Positions 1-10,441 of a stretch of DNA of 64,000 nt are shown in pieces. Numbering within the stretch: position 1 is the first letter of the stretch; the number at the start of each line of letters is the position of its first letter. The notes under the pieces were generated by a model that saw only the letters and a program-made list of their open reading frames with translations, did not search any database and was not told the DNA's origin. The DNA is from Hesseltinella vesiculosa (taxonomy: Eukaryota; Mucoromycota; Mucoromycetes; Mucorales; Cunninghamellaceae), in contig MCGT01000041.1 of NCBI GenBank assembly GCA_002104935.1, forward strand, positions 7,501 to 71,500. Direction: 5' to 3'. Position numbers and translations under genes: made by a program.

Positions 1-2
1 CC

Positions 3-232
3 ATGATCTTCCATGTTCCTTCGGTCTTCCGCGACCCTGACACTATGGACATGGATGATCCCATCTGGCATCTATGGGACAACCCCTTCCAATCGTCCAA
101 TCCTATACCTACCTTGGTATTGAAATAACCCCTAGCCTGGACTTTTCCAGCTGGGTTGATCAGAAAATTAAAAATACCATAAAAATTCTGTGGAGCTTAG
201 CCCCGTTCCTCCGGATGCTGAACGGCACCTAG
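3..232 (+). pseudogene. LINE-type reverse transcriptase fragment
   Basis: A 40-codon open stretch at 110–232 begins YLGIEITPSLDF and continues with WVDQKIKNTIKILWSLAPF before a TAG. The YLGI start followed by a K/L-rich helix resembles the end of the palm/thumb region of non-LTR retrotransposon reverse transcriptases. A second open stretch at 3–128 lies in another frame and could be the upstream part after a frameshift. No catalytic YxDD box is present in the window. It reads as the decayed tail of a LINE that starts outside the window. The family resemblance is judged by eye. Confidence 0.45.
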
Positions 233-290
233 GCCACTTTTATTTCATGAGCTGAACGGCACCTAGGCCACCTTTTTATGAGCTGACTTT
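217..290 (+). repeat. short tandem repeat at LINE fragment end
   Basis: The unit GCTGAACGGCACCTAGGCCA occurs at 217 and again at 251, each followed by a T-rich spacer and TATGA or CATGA. A third partial GCTGA follows at about 282. The spacing is about 34 bp. Its position right over the stop of the reverse-transcriptase fragment resembles the short 3'-end tandem repeats of some non-LTR elements. Confidence 0.6.
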
Positions 291-292
291 AA

Positions 293-978
293 TTATAGCA
301 AAGTAAGATACCAATGCGAATTAGTTTCATCTAGGAGCCTACCTCGCCTCGCTTCCTTCAGCAGCGAAATACTTCGTTGTCGCTCCCGCTTTTCCTTTGA
401 TTGTTTTCTTGTGGTGAGTGGACTCAAGAATTGCGTCCCATTTAACCACTGACAGAAAATTGTAATTGACACCTTGCTGACCATCGGTATGTATTTGGCA
501 ATAATATCACGGAGAGAAATATTGCTGATGTCGAGTTTGTCATACAAATCAGGGTTTGCAGGCGTTGGGCAAGATATGGCAGCGAGTAAATCAACCACTG
601 CCTTCTTTGTCGCGGCTCCTTTATATAGACCAATTGCTGGTGTGGACTTGGTTGGTGCATTTACCGCAACCAGGGCTCTGCTGGACGATTCGGTGACGAT
701 GGAGTAGGTACCATTCTTGGTGCCATCTGCTAAAGGAGAATGTAATCTTCAGCATAAACAAAAGTGTTTTATTAGCTAACCAGAAAATATTGCATGTATG
801 TAATGGGGTCTCGAATGATTGCCTCTTTCCCCATAATCATTGGTCGCTTGTCGCCGAGTTCAACAACATATACCACTTCCAATCCTGCTTGGTCCAACGT
901 AGCGAGACAATGTCTGCCATTTTCTAGTGTCATTGGCATTCCAAAAGCTTTGCACACTGCTTCCTCCCTGCTGTACAT
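293..978 (-). CDS. unrecognised protein, two-exon model does not close
   Basis: I do not recognise this protein. Two minus-strand stretches look coding. The first runs from an ATG at 978 to 781 (MYSREEAVCKAFGMPM through DPITYMQYFL). The second runs from about 729 to 293 (KNGTYSIVTESSSRALVAV onward, basic C-terminus). A plausible GT at 780–779 and TTTAG at 734–730 could join them, but the two reading frames are off by one across that junction. Either the splice model is wrong or the gene carries a frameshift. There is no signal peptide or membrane segment. It starts 31 bp from the divergent gene at 1010, in an accessory region next to transposon debris, so decay is plausible. Confidence 0.35.
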
Positions 979-1009
979 CTTTGATTTTGAGAATCTGACA
1001 AGCAAAAGA

Positions 1010-1504
1010 ATGGAAAGGTATAAATTGGATAAAACAGGGCAACAGGGGGAAAAAAAAGTAACGGAACAGCGCACGCATCTCCAAGTGCGCCAAAATGTGC
1101 AAGAACAGCTCCAAGCTTTGGATGAGGATCGCCAGGCGGCAATTCGTACCCTTCAGGATATCGAATCGCGCATTGGTGAACGGTCAACACAACTAAGACA
1201 GATAGATCAAGTACTTAATGAGGAGGCTAGCTACATCACAGCCCTGTCTCAAAGATACCGTGAGGTGATGCCGGAGGAACAAGTTTTGCGTTTTGACCTC
1301 GCCGCCGCCAACGATTTAGACCGGTATTGGATGACGTGCACCGAGCTAGGCGAGCTACGAATACACCTAGAACCTGGAGGGGTAGCAACAGGAATACGTT
1401 TTTTTTACCTTAATGAGCTTACCTTGATGAGCTTCGTTAATAAAACATTAGACACGATTGAGGCATTAGCCAGGCGCGTAACGTTGTGTGATAGGATAAG
1501 GTAA
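1010..1504 (+). CDS. hypothetical coiled-coil protein (164 aa)
   Basis: This intronless 164-codon frame starts at ATG 1010, which I chose because the upstream in-frame extension overlaps the divergent minus-strand gene. Residues about 15–85 are rich in Glu, Gln, Leu and Arg with heptad-like spacing (for example the segment around LQALDEDRQAAIRTLQDIES), so a coiled coil is likely. The C-terminal half is mixed and has no motif I know. No function can be assigned. It lies between LINE debris and a dispersed repeat copy, so it may be lineage-specific or mobile-element derived. Confidence 0.4.
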   Translation: MERYKLDKTGQQGEKKVTEQRTHLQVRQNVQEQLQALDEDRQAAIRTLQDIESRIGERSTQLRQIDQVLNEEASYITALSQRYREVMPEEQVLRFDLAAANDLDRYWMTCTELGELRIHLEPGGVATGIRFFYLNELTLMSFVNKTLDTIEALARRVTLCDRIR

Positions 1505-1556
1505 AAGAAATAAAAAAAGCGGCTTCCACCCCCCATTTTTTTTTTTTTGTATCCGG

Positions 1557-1660
1557 GTTGGGTGACGTTGGATGAGAAACAGAAAAATGATTTTATTGGG
1601 CAATCCCAGGCTCAGTGTAACGTCTGTATCCGTGAATTTTCTGAACCTCCTCGTTTATTT
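1557..1660 (+). repeat. dispersed repeat, copy A (tail-exon fragment)
   Basis: This stretch shares long near-identical blocks with 48790–48891 (same strand) and 43668–43745 (opposite strand), notably TATCCGTGAATTTTCTGAAC. Read in frame it gives LDEKQKNDFIGQSQAQCNV and IREFSEPPRLF, close to the peptides readable in the other copies, so the repeat derives from coding sequence. The first 17 bases (GTTGGGTGACGTTGGAT) also occur exactly at 44976–44992 in the palindrome's right arm. Confidence 0.7.
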
Positions 1661-1890
1661 AACAAAAGGTGCGTTTTTCTCTTTTTTTTTTTTTTTTTAG
1701 CTGGGCGACTAGCCTACCTGCGGAAGATTTAACCTTTACTGCAGCCTTCTTCCATTCTTATCTATGCTTCACAAGGGCATTTGGTAAGCTTTAACTAGAA
1801 AAAAAACAGCCAGGGCCTCGGCCAATGGTTCGAATTTAGTGGATATTACCACGATCAGTAATGGCTTGGGACACTCGAGAGATTTGAAAA

Positions 1891-3430
1891 ATGACAAATT
1901 GCTCTAAAAATGATTTCGCAGCTTATCGCTGGAGATTACCAACCGTGTACTATGAAGCCTTCTTCCCACATTGGAACCAATTTGTGCGTGACCAACCGAA
2001 CATCACCTACCACCCCAATGGCCATCCAGGTCCACTTGACAGTGCAGCCCTTATCATTCCTGTGGATGGCCACAACCTTCATATCCACCACCCGCATAAA
2101 ATCTATGTATATACTTTTGGGCCATGTTTATCAACACTTGCCACATTTACATCAATTGCCCAGGTATGGAGTTTCAGGAAAAGGTCAAGAAGTTTATTCG
2201 ATTCTCGTTGGCCATCACGCATCTCAAAGTAAGTTTTCAAAAAATGAGGGAATCAAAGAAGAAGTATGGATGCTAGCTTTTTTTTTTAAAAACAAAAATC
2301 TCTGTCAGGACCCTCACATTGGTTGGCTCGTTGATGACAGCTACACAAGCTTAACAGGAAGACCCTCCCATCCTAAAGACCAAGGTGTGGTGCCAAGTGG
2401 ATCGACCTCCAGCAATGTCCCTAACGTGTCTGCCGAAGACGACATAGCGAAAGCGTTGACCCTGACAATGCTGTTGACAGCGCTGATTTTGTCCAGGAGA
2501 GCCTTTACAGCATGGCTATGATTGGCGTTGCTGATTCTACTCCTATCTACCCCCCCCCTGGCCTCGCAATCTGCCTACCCGAGTCATCATGGATTTTGCA
2601 AAGAAATGCCGGTCGCGCTGTGAGACGCAGCGTCACGTTCAGCAATTGGAACAACGCAAGGTCACCAACAAAACTCCTTCCAGAGGTCAGAAAACACCTT
2701 TCCACCAGATGGAAGCGCCATCCCATTCCACTGGATCACAAGCGCCTCCGAGTATGCCACCCGAATCCAGTACCTGTTCGATCGACACCCGCTCTTCTTC
2801 GGCTTTTGCGGCTTTCAGCACCCCGTCGACCGTTTCAATGCCTACAGAGAGCGTCAGCGGGCTGTGGCTTACGTCGCCAGTGTTCTTGCTGGTCTCTCCA
2901 AATAACATGTCAAGTCCCAGAAAAAAAAATTCATCTAATCATATTTGGTGATTGCCTCAAGGGCTGGAAGGCCGCAGCCCATGAAAAACAGCTTCCTGGT
3001 TCATCTTCTTCCCTGGCCGTTAGCCAATTGGAAAACCGGTAAGGATAGGGCAGGCTTGCTTTTATCTCGATAAATGAGATCAAAACAAGCAAAGTAGGTA
3101 AAAAAAAAAAAAAAAAAAAAGAAGCGCAGTAACGAGGTGCCTCACTCTTTTACTCTAGTGCAGACCAAGTATCCGGCCTTGAATGGCAGCAAATTACAGT
3201 ATATGGGCTTGAGATACAGCTGCTGTGCAGCCATCTTTGATTGGGATGAGATGGTGACCTGCAACATGGTATCCATTGGCCAGGACTTCTTCCAGCGCAA
3301 GTATCACCCTATAGTCCTTTACCCTCAGATCCCTCACCAACACTCACCAATGACCCTGTCATTTAATTTAATTTTTACTCTCCAAAGAGTCGCCATCTTT
3401 AATGCTTTATACGGTAAGTGGTGCTTTTAG
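1891..3430 (+). pseudogene. decayed ORF cluster, possible Fanzor/TnpB-like nuclease relic
   Basis: Coding-like stretches sit in different frames here: RLPTVYYEAFFPHWNQFVRD (near 1930), an aromatic segment with FNAYRERQRAVAYVASVLAG (about 2706–2905), LIIFGDCLKGWK (about 2935–2970) and FDWDEMVTCNMVSIG (3236–3280). The order of a YRxRQR helix, an I-I-F-G-D strand and a final W-D-x-x-x-x-x-N-M segment recalls the RuvC-like C-terminal half of Fanzor/TnpB-type proteins in Mucoromycota, where the last motif is usually WNRDxxAxxNM. The zinc-ribbon cysteines are not clear and frames are broken. This is an inference from motif order; an unrelated decayed gene is possible. Confidence 0.35.
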
Positions 3431-3521
3431 CCAACAAATAACTGATTGGAGCCGGCAGGAATAAAAATCGATGATTACCAAGCATTTGAATTTAAAAATA
3501 ATTAATTGCCTTCGTTTGGAG

Positions 3522-5616
3522 CTATTGGGGTGGGATGGTATCATAATAATGCTTGACGTTGTCAGACTTTTTCAAAAAGTACTCCTTGAGACCCAGTAAA
3601 GAGGCATGTTTGGTGGGGCCGTTCATGACCAAGTTCAGAGGGAGCTTGCTGTTAATCCGGAACAAAAAATCAGCGGCTGTGCCCATGTCAAAATCGAGCG
3701 GGAAGGACATGCCAGTCTGATGCTTGGTGGTCAAACTGTCAACACCCTTGCCGTTGGCACCTTGACCAAACATGGCGGAGAAGCTCTTGCCTTGGCGCAC
3801 AGGCTTCAGGTTCTGATCCCATTCAATGTCATGTTTCAAGAATTCAGCCCAGGCATCGATAATGGGAAAGACCGACCGAGGCATAAAGAAAGCTTGGTTG
3901 ATAGCATCGACTTGGGCGTCCATGAGATCTTGGAAAGTGGGGATGGCCAGCAACGCCTTCGTCAATGGGCGGGTTAGCATGCCGCTAAAATCTGAATAGT
4001 TGCCAATCAACATTCGCTCCATCTTGACGGTCCCACTGCCCAAAACATAGTCATAGTCCCAGCCGATCCAGTCCATCATTTGCGTCGTGGGTTCTTTGTA
4101 CAAATAAAAGTTTTGTGTGTTTTCGAGATACCCATCCCATGAGCCAAGCATGAATTCGAGTGCCATACTAGAACGGGAGAAAATGAGCCTCGGGATTTAA
4201 CACCCCGACCTTTGCTTACTTTGTCAAGAAGCCTTTGACGTTCATTTGAGTTTCCCAGACATCAACGGATGTATCAAGTTCGTTTGGGTTTTGTAATTGC
4301 CATTGGAGCTGGTCATTGATAAATTTGGTGAAGCTGACAAGAGCGTCCAAGGTGGAATTTTCATGTTTGGCTTGTCCTTCCACGGTGTAAATGTCATAGA
4401 ACGAGGTATTTTCAGGGTGGTAGCTGAGATCAGCAAATATGTTTGATTTGGGAAGGGCACCTTTGGCACGGTATAAGTTGCCACTGTCATAGATCTCGCC
4501 ATGATTGTATTCATTGCGCAACCAGCGATCATCGTATTTTTCTGTTAGCAAAAATAACCCAATGGCTTTGTCATTGATGTAGATTCTGGGATAGCAAAAA
4601 AAAAAAAAAAAAAAAAAAAGGAGGGGTGGGAAAGAGGCAGATTAGAAATTGTGCGTATTTTTTCCCCTTTTTAGCTCTTCCTCCCTTTTGAAGCTCCTAT
4701 TTGACATTTACCGGACATGGGAAGCCCGGGATGCTGGGCGGTGGGTAGCATACAGCATGTCATAAGCCAGGCGTTCACGCATGTAGCTGGGGTCACTGGC
4801 ACACGAACGAAGTTTAAACTTGCGATATCCCTCCAATCGATCACCGTGATTGAGAGCAATGTTGTATGGCAGCTTGGTGAAGTGGCGAGATGAACGTCCG
4901 CCGATACTCAACGAGGCGTTGGAAAAGAGCTTCAACCCATCGGAGCTAGAGAAAAAAAGTCAGCTGGCACTGCCTTTTTTATTCACACCCCACCTACGTG
5001 ATATAAGTGAGATTGCAAGGTACTTTGATATCATCGGTGTACTTTTCATGGATGTTATTGACATCTTCGATCTTGGCTGTGATATGGAAGGTGGGGATTT
5101 CATTAAACCGGTGTAGCTGCGACTGTAGGCGATCCAGGCCAATGGGGAAAAGGTCGGTGTTTGTCATTTCGTTGAAAGTGGCTGCGCCTAGCTCGCTCTT
5201 GGTAAATGTGCGGTTGTAGATCTCGTTCACGATCGTGCCCATCGTTGGGTGCTCCGTGCTGAAAGTGCGAAAAAATGGTTCGGATTCCATCACCACGTGT
5301 GTAACAGGATCGACTTGGATGTACCTGTACTTGATATGGTCTGTGCTCAGAGATTGGCCCTGGGCGTTTGTCATTGGCACGAGCGCTCGATGCAGCAAGA
5401 GACTTTCGCGTGATGGTTCCATTGGGTACACCTTGTTTATCGGCTCTGCCAATTCTACGGCCATTAACAATGGTTTGCTCGGTTGGTTTTCTATTTTTTG
5501 AGATGCCAGACCAACGACGTGGAATCTGACCGTTGTTTGGCAAAACGCCAGAGAAATGAGGCTAGCAAGGGTCAGGGCTTGCCACCGAAAAAAAAAATAA
5601 GACCCCGGTTTTTCAT
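3522..5616 (-). CDS. CotH kinase-family secreted protein
   Basis: This is a CotH-family protein (atypical protein-kinase fold; fungal members are secreted or cell-surface). Four exons join in frame: about 5616–4998, 4945–4712, 4585–4220 and 4167–3522, about 610 residues, usual for the family. Family marks are the YRKFKLRSCASDPSYMRE segment, LAYDMLYATHRPASRASHV, LLTEKYDDRW and the acidic WDYDYVLGSG block. The N-terminus reads ALTLASLISLAFCQ, a signal-peptide core with a cleavage-like FCQ. The only nearby ATG (5616) is out of frame with it by one base because the A/T run at 5588–5597 has ten residues; eleven would join them. There is no C-terminal hydrophobic tail, so a GPI anchor is unlikely. 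Role in this organism is not shown by sequence. Confidence 0.88.
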
Positions 5617-6132
5617 TTTCTCCTCTCTACCTTACAGTATATATTGAGAAGCATTATAATTGTACAAGATAAAAAGTTAAAAAAGAAAAAAGGGACAAAG
5701 AAACTAAAAGGGAAAAGCAATGGTCTTTATTTCTTGTAAAGGATACACGCAAGTGCGCATTGAATCCAAGAAGAGAATTAATAAAAGGCAAATAAATGAC
5801 TCGAAGAATTTTCTGGGGGGCAAAGGTAATAGGTCATTTGGACCAAGAGGTTTCTTTATTGAGACTTCCATTGACACAGAAAAAAAATTTAAGCAAGTAC
5901 ACATACACGTTAGTTTTTTTTTTTTTTTGCTACAAAAGGGGTGGAATATACAATAAAAAAAGGAGTCGAGATGAAAAAAAAGTGATGTGACTTTGAGAAA
6001 CGGGGAGGTATCGGTAAAAGAAAAGGAGATTGTTCGACAAAGCCAAGGAGAGTGAATAAAATACAGGAAAGAGGGAGAACCGGCTATGAAATGCGTACTA
6101 ACCGATTATCAAAAAAGATCATGGAGGCAGGA
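5617..6132. other. intergenic, no gene seen
   Basis: This A-rich stretch lies between the CotH-like gene and the EXORDIUM-like gene. Its open frames are lysine/phenylalanine-rich by-products of A and T runs. I see no RNA gene or repeat. Confidence 0.6.
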
Positions 6133-7193
6133 CTATTGATTGGTAAGTAGGCAAGCGTTCTTTTCTTTGCTGTAGATGGTCTGGACCAAGTACTGGGCGT
6201 TGTTGAATTGCAAGTTGTAGCTTGCACCGTTGGATGCATTTTGATACTTGCCAAACCATTCGTCGGTGCTGGTGTTGTCGCCTGAGCAAAAATCGCCAAG
6301 TTCCAGGGAATGGCCGTTGTTGTTGACTACCCAGGCGTTCAAACGGGGATCGGTCAAGATGTCCTGAAGTTCGTGAGAGAGAACAGTGATGATGGCATCA
6401 ATAAAGGGGCTGTTGTTGGGGGACGATTGGGAGTTCAGAGGAGGGATACAGGCGTTAGGACACACAGAAGGATGGCCAATGGTGATATATTGGAATTGGT
6501 CGCTGTAGTAGTTGTAGCCACAGTAACTCGTGCACATCTGGCTGTCGGTGACGTCAGGGCCAAGCACCAAAATATAAATGCCGTTGCTGTCCAGTCGGTT
6601 GCCTACAGACAGGTAGCCGGAGTTGACGGCATTCAGGATAATCGTCTTGTGCAAGTTGTTGTCGGTCAGGTTTTGTCCAGAGCTGCCGCTGTCAACCATT
6701 GCTGCTGCGAGATTCATAGGGCCAGTCACCGAGCCTCCAGAAGCGTCCTTGTACTGATTCACTAATTCAATGGCGAAAATAAAGTTTAGGGTTGAGGGGG
6801 GTTGCATTTTTTTTTTGACTTACAGATCTTGAACCAGGGTGTGGAGGAGATGCCACTAACAAAATTTAAAAAGGTGGATTGGTCTTGCACCATTTCGTTC
6901 GATGTCCAGTTGCCATAAAAGATAACGTAGGCTAATATAAAAAAAAGGGGGACGGGAAATGAGTAAAGTCCATGACCGCATTGGTTTATTCATTTTTTGA
7001 GCGCGTGTGCATGAGAAGATTAAGTCTGGTTACCATTGACGTAGCCGCTAAGTACGTTTCCTCCACCGTTGGATAAGCTGTTGCCATATTGTGTGGCAAC
7101 AGGATTCAATGTGGCAGTGTTGTTGGTCGTTTGTTGTTGAGCAAAAAGACCAGCTGCAAACGATAAAATACAAATAGTAGTGACGAAGAGCAT
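6133..7193 (-). CDS. EXORDIUM-like (Phi-1 family) secreted protein
   Basis: Three exons (7193–7034, 6931–6824, 6761–6133) join exactly in frame to give 298 residues. Residues 1–18 (MLFVTTICILSFAA...) form a signal peptide. The mature protein follows the Phi-1/EXORDIUM pattern: YVIFYGNW strand, a conserved GIYILVLGPDV segment, cysteine-containing SYCGYNYY, a CPNAC pair, and SHELQDILTDPRLNAW near residues 218–233. The His-Glu with TDP is the most conserved block and looks metalloprotease-like, but no enzyme activity is established for the family as far as I know. Plant relatives affect growth; the fungal role is unknown. It starts divergently from the membrane-protein gene at 8201. Confidence 0.87.
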
Positions 7194-8200
7194 GGCGTCG
7201 CAAGTTTGTTAAAGTAATCGATTACAAGGCGAGATGAGAAATAAAAACGAATGGAAAATATGGGTGCGTGACAAAAAGAAAAAGAGGTTGAAAAAAAAAA
7301 GTGGCTGGACGCTATTTTTGCAGGTGATTTTGCTTCGCCCAAAAAAAAAATGAGGCGGTGTTGAAATAGCGGGCCTCTGATTGGCCAACTGGTAATTGAA
7401 CGTTTTTGGTTCGACACGGCCTTGTTCAACACCAAACTTGGGATTCACAACACGGTATACCCCACATCCATGATTCTTTATTGTTTTTTTTATTTAATTT
7501 AAAAGGGGATTTTCTAATTTATCGTTCCCAAACCCTTTTTTTTAATAACGTTTTTTTAATTTGATGACAGTGGATCATTACTGCTTTTGACAGGCTCGCT
7601 CTGTCTTGCATTTGCTGAAGAAAATCTGCTTGGTTTCGTCATCCTTCTGGTGTCACGACACGAGAACCAGGTTCTCGTCTCCTTTTTTTTTTTTTTTAGC
7701 CTTTTCTGTAAGACAGGTTTGGTTCGTGTAGTCATGCGACGCAACGGCGTGGCTTGAGGCCGATTCAAAGATGGGTTGTTGTGTTGGATTAAAAACAGAC
7801 GCATTGCTATTGTTGTGTATATTATTTTAATAGATCGAACGTAAATTGATCATATTATACCAATGAAGGAAACAAAACCCAAGGAGCGGCTGAGGAAATG
7901 AGAGAAAGGGCTGAAAAAGGAGGGGTAGAACGAGAGTGAGAGAAGGGGCTGTGAAGAGTAGGAGGCAACAATAGAGGGAGACTTGTTGTATGCTTTTGAA
8001 ACGACTCTAGTGCACGGATAAGTGACAAGAATATACTTACAGGGAGAACACTTGGCAATAAATATCCTACGCCTTTTTTTTTTTTTTTAATTTTTTTCTC
8101 TTTTCTTCTTTCTTTGTAATCGTAGTTCTGCTGCTTCCTTGACGTATTGTATTTTTTATATTTAATTTCTGTCGACTTTACATGATTGCGTTTGTATTTA
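7194..8200. other. intergenic between divergent genes, no gene seen
   Basis: About 1 kb separates two divergent starts, so it should hold both promoters. It contains several T/A runs and no frame with convincing composition. No tRNA or repeat was seen. Confidence 0.6.
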
Positions 8201-10072
8201 ATGGAGTCTAACCGATTGTCCTCGTTTTCACACCTATCAAATGAAGACTCCAGCCCAACGTCACGACCCTCACCCGAAAAAGTCCGCACCAAAAGCGAAG
8301 GATTCGTTCAGCTGCCCGACGCGAATCGGCTGACGATTGCTGACCGCTTCATGTCACGGAATTACTCGTTACCAACTTCCTCGTTCCCAAGAGCCAACTC
8401 CACAATGTATTCTATCAGTTTAGATGATCCCACATCCGAAAAGGATAAACCTGGTTCTAGCACCAGGCCAACCTCACCCCTATCCCATGCGCTTCCAGCC
8501 TCCGCCTCCCTGACCAACAACTCTAACTTGTCACCCAATGATACCTCACGACTGACTATTGCCGATAGATTCATGGCTGTTCAAAATACCTCTAATGATT
8601 TGACATCATCCTCCAATATCATAAACAGTTACTCTGCAGGTAAAATTCCAGGCAGCAAGCTAGTCACGTATCGGAATCTCACCTGGCTTTTTTTTTTCTT
8701 TTGATGGCGCCCCGCCTCCCTTTTTTCTTGCCTTTCTTTTCTGTCTCCTATTTTTTTTTTTTTGCTTGCTTTATTATCTCCCAATGGCTTATCACTATCT
8801 ATAGATCAAGTTCATCCATTAGACTCTAAATCAGAGCAGGGCTATGATGGATTTGAACTCCACCTTGATTTGAGCCTTCCCAATCCAGAAAACTACAAAC
8901 GGCCGTTTGGAAGCCAAGACACGTTGGTGGGCATGCCTCGCGATCATGTTCTAGGAAAAAGCAATCTGCGCCATATCAGGTTAGAGAATGACGAGGACAA
9001 TGATGAGAAGGCCAGCCATTGCTCCTCCCTGACCCGTCATGGCAATGAAGAAAGCGATATGGATCTACAACAACGCAAAAAGGACTATAGCCTGGATGAT
9101 GGCCTGGACGAGCTGGAACGCGGCTTTTGGATCGGCAACTGCTGCTTCATCTCTTGCCAGAAGCAACGCCCCAAGCAACAAACCATGATACAAAAGAAAA
9201 AGAACGCTTACAAGAATGCTGCTAGCCCAGAAGACCGGAGCCGGGGAAGACGACGGTGCTGTGTGTTCCTCTTCTTTCTCGCCGCTGTCCTCCTCTCCTT
9301 GATGTCCTTCCTCCTCTGGCCCCGCACGCCCTTGATTCGTGTCGAGGGCGGCTCCTTGATTTCCCCTGTGAGCATCACCGAGACTGGTCATGGCACTCTG
9401 GTCGGGAACGTCCAGTTCGAAAGTCAATGGCTCGTTCACTTCACCGTCGACAATCGAGCCAATTGGCTAGTTCCCACCCGATTTATTCAGGTGCATCTGC
9501 TCGTCAAGGACGCACTGACCGGCAACATCATTGGCAAAGGCTATCAAAACGACCACCCGGAAACCGTTGTTCTGGAACCTCGTACCATCTCCAACATCCA
9601 GCTTGCCGTCGCCCTTGACTATCAAGCCCGTGATTTTACGGATGCTACTTTTGCCAGCCTCAAATCTGCCTGCATCTCCTCCTCTCCTTCACTCCCTGCC
9701 AACAACAACACCCCCAATACCAATACGACTGCTCCGATCATCAACAACGGCACCATCCCCATTGCCAATGCTACCTCTACCAATACGAGCACACCAACCA
9801 ACTCTACCAACTCCACCAACGCCAACCATCTCGCTCGCCGTGGTCCTTTGGACTCCGATCAGCACCCCGCCAGCAACGTTACCACCAGCAATAACTCCAA
9901 CACGACACAGTATCCTCCTATTCCCAATAGCCATGCCCCTGATCAGCAGCAACAACCTCTGTCTTTACTGTTTTGGATCACCCTGCATATATGGGGTCTC
10001 GATGTATTTGGCTACCGCCCCACCGTCGTTGCTACGCCAGCCAATGGAGGCTTCCTCTGCCCATTGTCCTAG
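8201..10072 (+). CDS. type II single-pass membrane protein, unknown function
   Basis: Two exons (8201–8639, 8805–10072) give 568 residues; the start is the first in-frame ATG. Residues 1 to about 290 are polar, Ser/Pro-rich and presumably cytosolic, with the nonamer RLTIADRFM occurring twice (43–51 and 117–125). A basic stretch (RSRGRRRCC) is followed by one hydrophobic segment near 298–320 (FLFFLAAVLLSLMSFLLW), the positive-inside order of a type II protein. The outer domain begins with a beta-rich segment (TPLIRVEGGSLISPVSI...) like LEA-2-type domains seen in other fungal membrane proteins, then an Asn/Thr/Ser-rich tail with many NxT/S glycosylation sites. A second weak hydrophobic patch lies near the C-terminus (LSLLFWITLHIWGL). 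Function is unknown. Confidence 0.82.
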
Positions 10073-10441
10073 TCACTTTTCCTTCTCCTCTTTTAAGCAT
10101 CCTGTTTTGTGTTCCCATCACCACTTTGTTTGAGTATATCCGCGCAGAAATAAACTATTTTACAGAAGTCCGGTGACTGGCATCTCCTCAAGCTTTTTAG
10201 CCATTCGGGGCGGCACGCATGTAGGTCAGTCGATGTTGCCCTTTGTCTTGTCTTGAACATAATGAGTACTTTATATGTCAAGGAATATGAGAAAAAAAAC
10301 ACGTACGAGTAAGTGAAGCCGTTCTAAAAAGCCACTGCGAGCCTGTACGGAAGCGGGAGAAAAAAAGAGCGCCGCCGCTGATGGGCAGTTTTTTTTTTTT
10401 TTTTTTATTTTCTTTCCGTCAATCCGCTTACCCTTTCAACA
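10073..10441. other. intergenic, no gene seen
   Basis: This stretch lies between two plus-strand genes and holds the end of one transcript and the promoter of the next. A 20-base T run sits about 40 bp before the next start. Nothing else was recognised. Confidence 0.6.

Noticed and set aside
1820..1845. GGTTCGAATT string resembling a tRNA T-loop
   Set aside because: No acceptor stem, D-loop or anticodon arm could be drawn around it.
9531..10133. 200-codon plus-strand frame rich in Pro, Thr and Ser
   Set aside because: It overlaps the membrane-protein exon in another frame; the supported frame has the membrane segment, splice support and NxT/S tail.
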